Assembly: GCA_035560235.1 (NCBI GenBank) | Contig: DATMAG010000017.1 | Location: 1-23,025 of the forward strand | Source of the DNA: DASRDU01 sp035560235 | GTDB lineage: Bacteria; Acidobacteriota; Blastocatellia; RBC074 | Length of the DNA stretch: 23,025 nucleotides | Direction of reading: 5' to 3' | Part shown: positions 1-6,772 of the stretch, piece after piece | Layout: each line of letters begins with the position of its first letter | Numbering within the stretch: the first letter of the stretch is position 1 | Translations under genes and position numbers: made by a program | Notes under the pieces: generated by a model | Told to the model about the DNA's origin: nothing | The model's database searches: none | What the model saw: only the letters and a program-made list of their open reading frames with translations

Positions 1-76
1 GCTGGCCTTTGATCGCTTCCAGGGCGATCTTCACCTTGAAAGCGGTGGTGTAAGTTTTTCGCTGCTTCTTTTTCAT
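1..76 (-). CDS. IS3-type transposase OrfA, N-terminal 25 residues (cut by window edge)
   Basis: Reading leftward from an ATG at 76, the frame stays open to the window edge and gives 25 residues that begin MKKKQRKTYTTAFK and continue VKIALEAIKG. The basic start followed by Y-T-x-x-F-K-x-K-x-A-L-E-A is the usual opening of the helix-turn-helix OrfA of IS3-family elements, which binds the element ends. The remainder lies outside the window, so neither completeness nor the OrfB integrase can be judged. The reading is short but the motif is characteristic. Confidence 0.72.
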   Translation of the reverse strand, partial: MKKKQRKTYTTAFKVKIALEAIKGQ

Positions 77-121
77 AATGCCCCTGATCGGCAGCGATTT
101 TACACCTTAATCAATGGTCTA
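1..121 (-). mobile_element. End of an IS3-family insertion sequence (exact terminus not resolved)
   Basis: The transposase start at 76 is preceded by about 40 bases rich in TTAAGGTGTAAAATCGCTG and AGGGGC, which look like the non-coding left end of an IS3-type element. The terminus must lie roughly between 100 and 121. The stop codon of the neighbouring small gene (119-121) lies at or inside that border. The opposite end and the target duplication are outside the window, so the border is inferred from position and composition. Confidence 0.5.
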
Positions 122-370
122 AATTTTTGGGAGCATCATAGCCAGCAGATGAGGAACCGCAGGTTCTTCGACCAGAGGTAATGTGACATCACCTTTCCGC
201 AGAGTAGCGGGTTTGAGGGGATTCGCTCCACTCCCGCTCAGACTCAAACTTTGGGCTGCATGAAATCTGCCCGCCTGAAACAGTAATGCCAGAAGGACAG
301 CAACCATCAATCCGGCCCTGAGACAAAGAAAGGGCTTGACGCAGAAAAATGACAGACGTACTTTGGTCAT
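119..370 (-). CDS. Small secreted protein of unknown function (83 aa), possibly truncated by the IS
   Basis: The 83-residue frame starts at an ATG preceded by AAGGAGG eight bases upstream, the best ribosome binding site in the window, which argues that it is real. The first ~40 residues form a signal peptide or membrane anchor: basic start, hydrophobic LRAGLMVAVLLALLFQAG, then a small-residue region ending HAAQS that could be cleaved. The remaining ~44 residues are Ser-, Leu- and Pro-rich with no recognisable domain. The reading ends with LPKI and a TAG at the presumed IS end, so the native protein may have been longer. I do not recognise the family. Confidence 0.6.
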   Translation of the reverse strand: MTKVRLSFFCVKPFLCLRAGLMVAVLLALLFQAGRFHAAQSLSLSGSGANPLKPATLRKGDVTLPLVEEPAVPHLLAMMLPKI

Positions 371-518
371 GGCAATTTCCTCCTTCAGGAATGGGAATTG
401 TCAGGAGGCAGGTGAGCTTTTCAGGCGACCAACCAGCAAAGCTTTGCCTGCTTCCAAATTGACAGACGATCACATTCAGCCAGCGCCTGCCTGGCAGCCG
501 AATGCAGTTCAAGAATCT

Positions 519-560
519 TTACGCCGAGTAAAAGGTAGCCGAGTAAAAGGTAGCCTTCAT
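519..560 (-). CDS. Possible 13-residue leader peptide with internal ATFYS repeat
   Basis: In the predicted 5' leader of the small secreted protein, an ATG at 560 opens a 13-codon frame, MKATFYSATFYSA, ending in TAA. A weak CAGGG lies just before the start. The 15-bp tandem repeat of this region falls exactly in frame and encodes ATFYS twice. A leader peptide or attenuator is possible, but a chance frame across a tandem duplication is equally so. Confidence 0.2.
   Translation of the reverse strand: MKATFYSATFYSA
523..552. repeat. Two tandem copies of a 15-bp unit
   Basis: GCCGAGTAAAAGGTA occurs twice without a gap and is followed by GCC, the start of a third copy. The copies are identical, which suggests a recent tandem duplication in the leader region. 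Confidence 0.85.
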
Positions 561-623
561 TACCCTGCTCGTCTCAGGTTACTGCTGGGGGATCTGTAAT
601 TATGTTGGGCAAAGGATGACGCA

Positions 624-652
624 TCTATACGCCTGACTATCCAGGCTGTCAA
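624..652 (-). promoter_or_regulatory. Near-consensus sigma-70 promoter with palindromic spacer
   Basis: On the minus strand TTGACA (652-647) is followed after exactly 17 bases by TATAGA (629-624). The spacer contains GCCTG-N6-CAGGC, an inverted repeat that could be an operator. Transcription would start near 617 and run leftward through a ~245-base leader to the small secreted protein at 370. No other rightly oriented gene lies closer. Confidence 0.6.
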
Positions 653-673
653 TACGTTTAATGTTGGAACTGC

Positions 674-696
674 AAAAACAATTCTTCACAAGATTG
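674..696 (-). terminator. Weak possible intrinsic terminator after yceH
   Basis: Just downstream of the yceH stop codon the minus strand can fold CAATCTT-GTG-AAGAATTG with one bulged base, followed by five T. The stem is short and AT-rich, so it would be a weak terminator. Confidence 0.35.
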
Positions 697-703
697 AATC
701 GGC

Positions 704-1369
704 TTACTCAAACTGCTTTCTGAAATCAGCAAACTGCTGCTTCAGTTCTGACAGTTCCTCGCGCAGCGATTTCACTTCTTCTTCGAGCTTCACGATTCTG
801 TCGTTGTCGGGCTGCGGGCGAACTCTCGCTGGTTCGTGGCGCGGAGCGGCTTCAAATTCCTCAAACTCAGGCTTGCCGGAAAGCAGGTGCGCGTAACGCG
901 ATTCACGCGCTCCGGGCTGGCGCGGCAGACGAACAATCAGAGGGTCAGGTTCCTTGGTTTCAAGCGTGCGCAACGTCTCCTCGACTTTGCCCAGGTCGCT
1001 GAAGTTATAGAGCGAGCCAGTGCGGCTGCGGATTTCGCCGGGCGTCTGCGGCCCGCGCAGCATCAGCACGCACATTGCCGCAAGTTCAGGCGGCGACAGG
1101 TCGAATGACTTGTCAAAGATGTGACCGTATTTCGGCACGCGACTGTCCGAGCCGTGAAAGACATAAGCCAGCTTGCGGTCGCGCAGGCTGCCAAGCCCGC
1201 TCATCACTGTCTGCTCATCGTAAGAGACAACCGGATCGCGGCTCGATTTCTGATTGCACGCATTCATCAGCGCGTTCAGAGTCATCGGATAATAATCGGG
1301 CGTGCTGATCTGCTTTTCGATCAGCGCGCCGAGAACGCGAACTTCGACATCATTAAGCGGCGTGTTCAC
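704..1369 (-). CDS. yceH: YceH family (DUF480) protein
   Basis: The 221-residue protein opens with the DUF480 signature: LNDVEVRVLGALIEKQ, then TPDYYPMTLNALMNACNQK and SSRDPVVSYDE. The family folds as two winged-helix domains, and its molecular role is not established. Residues from about 188 to the end form a heptad-rich coiled coil (KLEEEVKSLREELSELKQQF), a normal tail for this family. The start is a GTG at 1369 that overlaps the TGA of the upstream acylase gene as GTGA, implying translational coupling. Length and motifs fit a complete gene. Family identity is firm; function and the meaning of the coupling are open. Confidence 0.9.
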   Translation of the reverse strand: MNTPLNDVEVRVLGALIEKQISTPDYYPMTLNALMNACNQKSSRDPVVSYDEQTVMSGLGSLRDRKLAYVFHGSDSRVPKYGHIFDKSFDLSPPELAAMCVLMLRGPQTPGEIRSRTGSLYNFSDLGKVEETLRTLETKEPDPLIVRLPRQPGARESRYAHLLSGKPEFEEFEAAPRHEPARVRPQPDNDRIVKLEEEVKSLREELSELKQQFADFRKQFE

Positions 1370-3771
1370 CTGTTTCCCTCTGATAATCTCGCGGGTTCAA
1401 GTCTGAGTCGTTCCTTCGAGGCCGCTTCAATCTTCGCACGACTGTAAAGCAGCGGGAAGTATTTTCCTTCGGCCCAGAGCGGCAGCAGGTCGCCGTAATG
1501 CGGGCTTTGCGGCTGCGCTGACTGACCCGGCACGCTCGTCGCCACTGAAGCGTCCCAGTTTGCCACGTCCAGAATTTCGCGGAACGTCGCGCCGTGATTC
1601 TGCCGGAAGTTCGGCCCGCCGGTGGCAAAGACCGTATACGCATCGCCGCCGCGTTCGACTGCGGGCAGATCAAAGACCGCGCGGCGCGCCGCATCGGTCG
1701 AAAGCTGATGCGTGAAAGGCGCAGTGTGCAGCGTGCCCCAGCGCCACCGGGCCGGATCGCTGCCGAGCTTTGCCCTGGTTTCACTCACGGCTGCGCTGAG
1801 GCTTGAGAGCATTGCGCCGTCGCGGCCTGATCGCGCATCGCTGCCGAACCAGCGCGGCTGCGGGTTTCTGAGCGCGCTGATTGTTTTTTCAAGTGAAATG
1901 CGGCTGCTCACGAGCGGCCAGATTTTTTCGGGAATGTGCGGCTTGAAGACTGCTGCTGCGAGCTTCGTCTGCCAGACTTCGTACAGCGCGGCGGCGGCTG
2001 AATCCTTACTCATCACGCAATCCCATTTCGTCAGCAGCGTGACAAAAGGTTTGAGTTCATCGCCTGCGCCTTTCGCTTCAGCCAGCAGCTTTGTCAGTTC
2101 ACGCGCCGGAAGCGAAACTTCGTCGTGCTGCAATTGCTCGAAATCAGCGACCGTGAATTTGCCCTGTGCTGATGACAGCACTTCTTCAATGCGCAGGAAG
2201 CGAAACGGCGCGGCCCATTCGTAACCGAGTTCGCGTTTGTAACCCGGCGGCAGAATGTTGTGATTGGCTGTCGCAATGAAATGCCTGGCCGGATTGTAAG
2301 CCTGCGGCAAATCCCTGAGCGGCAGAAAGCCCTGCCATTCATAACGGCCTTCAGCGCCTGGAACCGGCACGAGTCCCGACCAGCCTTTGCGCACCGGAGT
2401 CAGGCCAGCCGCGACCCAGCCGATGTTGCCGTCAACATCAGCGTAAACCAGATTCTCTGACGGAACCTTCCACCGTTCGAGCGCCTTGTAAAATTCGTTC
2501 CAGTTGCGGGCGCGATTGAGCGAAAGCGAAGCCAGATAACCTGCCGTGCCCGGTTCGCTGCCGACCCACCGCAGCGCATAAGCACGATGGCGTTTGGCGT
2601 CTTCGTAAACCACCGGGCCGTGCTGCGTGAATTTCAATTCAACGGTGACAGGTTCAGCTTTGCCTCTGACTTTGATCTGCTCGCGTTCGACGCGCATCGG
2701 CTGCCAGCGGCCACGCACCTTGTATTCGTTCTGACTGGCCGGATTCGTTTCTTCAACGTAAATGTCCTGCTGATCAATGCCGACAATCGTGAAGCCGAAA
2801 CCAACGCGGTCATTGTGACCTGCGGCCACTCCGGGCAGCGCGGGTTCACCAGCGCCGATCACATTCCAGCCCGGCCCGACCAGATGCACCAGGTAACGCA
2901 GGCTCGGCAGCGCTACTGCGCGGTGCGGGTCGTTGGCGAGCAGCGGCCTGCCCGTTGCTGACATCGTGCCGTCAATCACCCAGTTGTTGCTGCCGTCGCT
3001 GCTGTTTGGCCGATTGAAATTGACCGGGCCGCTTGCCGCCGTCGCTGAGGCCAGGATTTTGTCTTCAATGCCTGCGAGGTCACTGAGATCAAGCCCCTGC
3101 GGGATTTCGAGCTTGCGCGGCGGATCGTTTTCAATGAATTCATCAACGAAGTCTTTGCCCATTTCGCGGGCCAGCCGCGCGCGCAGCAGTTCGGTCGTGG
3201 CATTGCGCGTCATCACATAACCGGCCATCCGCGTCAGGCAGACTTCCGGCGTCCACGGTTCAGGCTTCGTGCCGGTCAACTGGAATTCAATCGGCAGACG
3301 GTCGCGGTGTGATTCAATGTAAAAATTGACGCCGCGCACAAAGGCTTCAATGATCTGTTTCGCATCGGGCGCGTAGCTTTCGTATTCAGTCTTCAGATCG
3401 CCGCGATAGCGCAGCAGTCGCGCAAAGCGGTCGCGTTCAATCGCGCTTTCACCCAGAATTTCGGCAAGCTTTCCCTCGCCCGTGCGTCGCCACAGATCCA
3501 TCTGCCACATCCGATCCTGCGCGGCAGTGAAACCCTGAGCAAAGAAGAGGTCATCCTGAGTTTTGGCATAAATGTGCGCAATGCCCCACTCGTCGCGCAG
3601 CACCTGCACTGATTTTTGCAGGCCCGGAACGCTGATCGTGCCCGAAGTCTGCGCCAGCACACTGCGCGCTCGCGCCGCCAGGTCAGCGTCTCTGGTCTGA
3701 CTGTAGAGGTATGAACCGAGCGCGACCGCACAGATGATCGCAGGAAGGAGCAGCAGGAATCTGGTTTTCAT
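1366..3771 (-). CDS. Penicillin acylase family (peptidase S45) secreted hydrolase
   Basis: At 801 residues this is a full-length Ntn hydrolase precursor. A signal peptide or anchor occupies residues 1-24 (KTRFLLLLPAIICAVALGSY). The alpha chain carries the typical VQVLRDEWGIAHIYA and AQGFTAAQDRMWQMDLWRR stretches. After a linker, GSNNWV places the autocatalytic N-terminal nucleophile at Ser261, which would begin the beta chain; Asn503 in the TANHN segment is a candidate oxyanion-hole residue. Such enzymes cleave amide bonds of beta-lactams, N-acyl-homoserine lactones or related acyl amides in the periplasm; the substrate cannot be read from sequence. The Uma2 gene lies 33 bp upstream and yceH overlaps its stop codon, so the three are probably co-transcribed. 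The ATG at 3771 has no clear Shine-Dalgarno. Confidence 0.93.
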   Translation of the reverse strand: MKTRFLLLLPAIICAVALGSYLYSQTRDADLAARARSVLAQTSGTISVPGLQKSVQVLRDEWGIAHIYAKTQDDLFFAQGFTAAQDRMWQMDLWRRTGEGKLAEILGESAIERDRFARLLRYRGDLKTEYESYAPDAKQIIEAFVRGVNFYIESHRDRLPIEFQLTGTKPEPWTPEVCLTRMAGYVMTRNATTELLRARLAREMGKDFVDEFIENDPPRKLEIPQGLDLSDLAGIEDKILASATAASGPVNFNRPNSSDGSNNWVIDGTMSATGRPLLANDPHRAVALPSLRYLVHLVGPGWNVIGAGEPALPGVAAGHNDRVGFGFTIVGIDQQDIYVEETNPASQNEYKVRGRWQPMRVEREQIKVRGKAEPVTVELKFTQHGPVVYEDAKRHRAYALRWVGSEPGTAGYLASLSLNRARNWNEFYKALERWKVPSENLVYADVDGNIGWVAAGLTPVRKGWSGLVPVPGAEGRYEWQGFLPLRDLPQAYNPARHFIATANHNILPPGYKRELGYEWAAPFRFLRIEEVLSSAQGKFTVADFEQLQHDEVSLPARELTKLLAEAKGAGDELKPFVTLLTKWDCVMSKDSAAAALYEVWQTKLAAAVFKPHIPEKIWPLVSSRISLEKTISALRNPQPRWFGSDARSGRDGAMLSSLSAAVSETRAKLGSDPARWRWGTLHTAPFTHQLSTDAARRAVFDLPAVERGGDAYTVFATGGPNFRQNHGATFREILDVANWDASVATSVPGQSAQPQSPHYGDLLPLWAEGKYFPLLYSRAKIEAASKERLRLEPARLSEGNR

Positions 3772-3804
3772 AGTAGCTTGAGATGGCTGGAACAGCGCAG
3801 GCAG

Positions 3805-4647
3805 TTATCTGCGGCTTTTTCGCTTTCTGCCTGCGGGCTGTTTCTTTCGATCAGTTTTACTGCCTGTTGCTTCGGGCAACTCACCAAATTGTTCGCGGTA
3901 ACGCGCCAGCACAGCCTCAAGCTCTGAGGCCCGTTGCTGTGCGGCTTCAGCCTGCTGCTGTGCGACTTCTGCCTGTCGTTGTGCAGCGCGGGCAGCTTCT
4001 GCCGGGGTCGGAATCACCTGGCCGTTCAGTGTTGCCCAGCGCAGCCAGGTGGCAAACTCTCCGCCGTATTCGCCATCCCAGCGGCGCAGAGCAAGGTTCA
4101 ATTGTTCGCTGACCAGTTGCCCGTGTGCATCTGGCTGAATCGGACGATAGCGACCTCTTTGCAGCAGGAACCCGGCAAATTCGCCGCTGTACGGATCGTA
4201 GTAAAAATATTCGGGCACGCGAACGCGATCCTGATAAATCAGCTTCTTTTCCGTCCTGTCATATTCAGCCGTGCTTTCCGAAAGCAGTTCGATCACGACA
4301 TCAGGGCCTTTGCCCTCCTGCCAGATCACCCAGCTTTTACGATCACGGCGCGGCACATCCTGCACAACGAACACGTCCGGGCCGACAAAATCGTTTTTCC
4401 TCTGCTGCTCGACATTGAAGTACAGAAACATATTGCCGCCGACAAAAAAATCCTGCCGCTCGGCCCAGTATTCCTGCAAAGTCGAAACCAGCAACAGCAT
4501 CTGCTGAACGTGGCGGTGAGATTCCCTGGGGACTCCGTCACTGTAAGGCAGTTCATCCCCGGTTGGCGGCCAGGCATCCAGTCCCGGCGCAACCTCACCC
4601 GGTGGCGGGAGCGGCTGAGGCGGAATAATCAGGTTCATCTCTTCCAT
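3805..4647 (-). CDS. Uma2 family (DUF820) putative nuclease with coiled-coil, basic tail
   Basis: The 280-residue protein carries the Uma2 fold of the PD-(D/E)XK nuclease superfamily: GPDVFVV (Asp91), then DVVIELLSEST (Glu120) and DRTEKKLIYQ (Lys134/135), followed by VPEYFYYDP. These are the expected acidic and lysine positions of the active site. Residues about 215-256 form an Ala/Gln/Glu-rich coiled coil, and the last ~20 residues are strongly basic (DRKKQPAGRKRKSRR), suited to nucleic-acid contact. AGGT lies seven bases before the first ATG; Met4 is an alternative start. It sits just upstream of the acylase gene. Uma2 proteins are abundant in cyanobacteria and acidobacteria, and their biological role is unproven. 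Confidence 0.85.
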   Translation of the reverse strand: MEEMNLIIPPQPLPPPGEVAPGLDAWPPTGDELPYSDGVPRESHRHVQQMLLLVSTLQEYWAERQDFFVGGNMFLYFNVEQQRKNDFVGPDVFVVQDVPRRDRKSWVIWQEGKGPDVVIELLSESTAEYDRTEKKLIYQDRVRVPEYFYYDPYSGEFAGFLLQRGRYRPIQPDAHGQLVSEQLNLALRRWDGEYGGEFATWLRWATLNGQVIPTPAEAARAAQRQAEVAQQQAEAAQQRASELEAVLARYREQFGELPEATGSKTDRKKQPAGRKRKSRR

Positions 4648-4746
4648 AATGTTACCTGCCGATGATGGTTCTGGTGATCGGTCGAAGCCTCAGCATACAG
4701 CTTGCTCAGGCAACCGGGAAGCTGCCCGCTGCGCTCAGCTCAGGCT

Positions 4747-6096
4747 TCAGGTGCGGGCATTGATGCCGAGGGCTTTCATCCGGCGATAAAGGTTGCTGCG
4801 ATCAACGCCCATCAGTTCTGCCGTGCGGGTGATGTTGCCGTCGCATTCGGCGAGTTTGCGCTGAATGTATTCGCGTTCGTAAGTCTCAGCCGCTTCGCGC
4901 CACGAATCGAAGTTGTAACTCGATGCGGGCGGCGCTTCGCCGCTCAGGATCGGCAGGTCATCGGCTTCGACCCTGACCTCAGAGTGCATGATGATGACAC
5001 GCTCGACCGTGTTGCGCAGTTCGCGCACATTGCCCGGCCAGGCGTAATTCTGCATGCGTTCGATGGCAGCGGTGGTGAACTCCTTCGGCCTGCGCTTGTT
5101 GGCTTCAGAAAATTCGCGGTTGAAATATTCGACGAGCAGCGGAATGTCTTCAAGGCGTTCGCGCAGCGGCGGAATTTCAAACGGCACGACGTTCAGGCGA
5201 TAGAACAGATCGGCGCGAAACGTGCCGCGTTCGATTTCGGCTTCGAGCCGTTTGTTGGTCGCGGCGATCACGCGCACATCAACCGAAATCGGCGTGTCAG
5301 AACCGACCGGCTCAAAACGCTGCTCTTCAAGCGCGCGCAGCACCTTCGACTGTGTCTTCAGGCTCATATCGCCGACTTCATCAAGAAAGAGCGTCGCGCC
5401 ATCGGCCTGCTCGAATTTGCCGCGCCGCGCCTGAGTCGCGCCCGTGAACGCGCCCTTGATGTGGCCGAAGAGTTCAGACTCGATCAGCTCTTCAGGAATG
5501 GCGGCGCAGTTGACTTCGACAAACGGGCGCGCGGCGCGCAGTGACTGAGCGTGCAGCGCGCGGGCGACGAGTTCCTTGCCCGTGCCAGATTCGCCGTAAA
5601 TCAGCACGCGTCCGGTGGTCGGCGCAGCAAAGGTGATCTGTTGCCGGAGCGCGCGCATCGGCACCGAATCGCCGATCATCGCGTAGCTGCGTTCGAGCCT
5701 GGCACGCAGTTCAGTGTTGACGGCTTCGAGTTCGCGCTGGCGAATCGCATTGCGGATGGTAAGGACAGTTTTTTCAAGCGAGAGCGGCTTTTCGATGAAA
5801 TCAAACGCGCCGAGCCTGGTTGCGCGCACGGCGGTTTCAATATTCGCGTGACCCGAAATCATCACGACACTGGTTTCGGGATAAGTCGCCCTGAGGCGTT
5901 CGAGTGTTTCGAGGCCGTCCATTTTCGGGAGCCAGACATCGAGCAGGACGCAGGAATAGACGCGCTGCTCAAAGGCGCGCAACGCCGCTTCGCCGCTTGA
6001 GACAGCTTCGACGGCGAAGCCTTCATCTTCCAGCACGCCTTTCAGAATCTGGCGAATGCCGGGTTCATCATCAACGATCAGGACTGAATGGGACAT
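4747..6096 (-). CDS. NtrC-family sigma-54-dependent response regulator
   Basis: The 449-residue protein has the complete three-domain layout. The receiver domain (1-120) has the acidic pocket at D9/D10, phosphoacceptor Asp53 in LLDVWLPKMDG and Lys103. The AAA+ domain (about 143-375) has Walker A GESGTGKE (168-175), the sigma-54 contact loop GAFTGA (215-220), Walker B LFLDE (236-240) and WPGNVREL (353-360). A Fis-type helix-turn-helix ends it (CDGNITRTAELMGVDRSNLYRRMK, 418-441). It should activate sigma-54 promoters after phosphorylation. The C-terminal helix resembles NtrX, but the sensor kinase is not adjacent, so the input is unknown. It diverges from the second Uma2 gene across 78 bp. The ATG at 6096 has a weak ribosome binding site. 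Confidence 0.95.
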   Translation of the reverse strand: MSHSVLIVDDEPGIRQILKGVLEDEGFAVEAVSSGEAALRAFEQRVYSCVLLDVWLPKMDGLETLERLRATYPETSVVMISGHANIETAVRATRLGAFDFIEKPLSLEKTVLTIRNAIRQRELEAVNTELRARLERSYAMIGDSVPMRALRQQITFAAPTTGRVLIYGESGTGKELVARALHAQSLRAARPFVEVNCAAIPEELIESELFGHIKGAFTGATQARRGKFEQADGATLFLDEVGDMSLKTQSKVLRALEEQRFEPVGSDTPISVDVRVIAATNKRLEAEIERGTFRADLFYRLNVVPFEIPPLRERLEDIPLLVEYFNREFSEANKRRPKEFTTAAIERMQNYAWPGNVRELRNTVERVIIMHSEVRVEADDLPILSGEAPPASSYNFDSWREAAETYEREYIQRKLAECDGNITRTAELMGVDRSNLYRRMKALGINART

Positions 6097-6174
6097 AACG
6101 GCTCTGTGCTAAAATGCGTCCATCATCACGCAGGCTGCGAACATCAGTTTACCAGTAATTCCCTGTGAGGTCGT

Positions 6175-6735
6175 ATGACTCTGGCGTTTGAAAGAAAACT
6201 CTTCACCACTGCCGAATACCACCGCATGATCGAGGCGGGGATTCTGCACGAGGATGATCACGTCGAACTGCTCAATGGAGAGATTATCAATATGGCTCCA
6301 ATCGGCCCGCGACACGCTGCCTGCGTGGACAGAATTAGTGATCTCCTGTGGCGTAAAGCAAGAAAAGCTGCCATCATCAGAGTGCAGAATCCTGTCGGGC
6401 TAAGTCCATACTCAGAACCTCAGCCGGATATTAGTTTGCTCAAGCTGCGCAGTGATTATTATGCGCACGGCCATCCTGCACCTGATGATGTTCTGGTGGC
6501 AATCGAGGTCGCAGACACTACTCTGGAATATGACCGCAATGCAAAAATTCCTGCTTATGCGCGCGCCGGGATTGCAGAAGCCTGGCTCGTGGATCTGAAC
6601 AATGACCGCATCGAAATATACACTCAGCCGGATCAGGGCTTCTATCGTGAAATCCGGCTGGTTTCCCGCAAACAGCGCGTGATTTCAACAACAATCCCCG
6701 GCCTCAGCCTGAAAGCCGACGACATTCTCGGCTGA
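6175..6735 (+). CDS. Uma2 family (DUF820) putative nuclease
   Basis: This 186-residue protein is a compact Uma2 domain with no tail. It shows MTLAFERKLFTTAEYHRMIE, then VELLNGEIINMAPIGPRH, PQPDISLLK (Asp85), AIEVADTTLEYDRNAK (Glu111, Asp114, Lys124) and the family's IPAYARAGIAEAWLVDL. The PD...ExxD...K arrangement is intact, so an active PD-(D/E)XK-type nuclease fold is plausible. GTGAGG lies just before the ATG. It diverges from the NtrC-type regulator and is followed after 37 bp by the VWFA-related gene, so co-transcription is possible. It is shorter than and clearly different from the Uma2 protein at 3805-4647, so the two are not a recent duplication. Confidence 0.88.
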   Translation: MTLAFERKLFTTAEYHRMIEAGILHEDDHVELLNGEIINMAPIGPRHAACVDRISDLLWRKARKAAIIRVQNPVGLSPYSEPQPDISLLKLRSDYYAHGHPAPDDVLVAIEVADTTLEYDRNAKIPAYARAGIAEAWLVDLNNDRIEIYTQPDQGFYREIRLVSRKQRVISTTIPGLSLKADDILG

Positions 6736-6772
6736 ACTTTACGCAGCCGTTTCACCGCGAGAGCAGGTAATT

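Larger units (their letters stand above)
371..703. other. Gene-free stretch: leader and promoter of the small secreted protein
   Basis: No convincing long gene lies in these 333 bases. They hold, read leftward, a weak terminator for yceH, a strong sigma-70-like promoter, a tiny possible leader ORF containing a 15-bp tandem repeat, a perfect 12-bp palindrome GCAAAGCTTTGC (436-447), and the ribosome binding site of the small secreted protein. Confidence 0.6.

Noticed and set aside
336..599. 87-codon plus-strand frame over the leader region
   Set aside because: Runs through the promoter-leader repeats of the opposite strand, has no ribosome binding site and low-complexity product.
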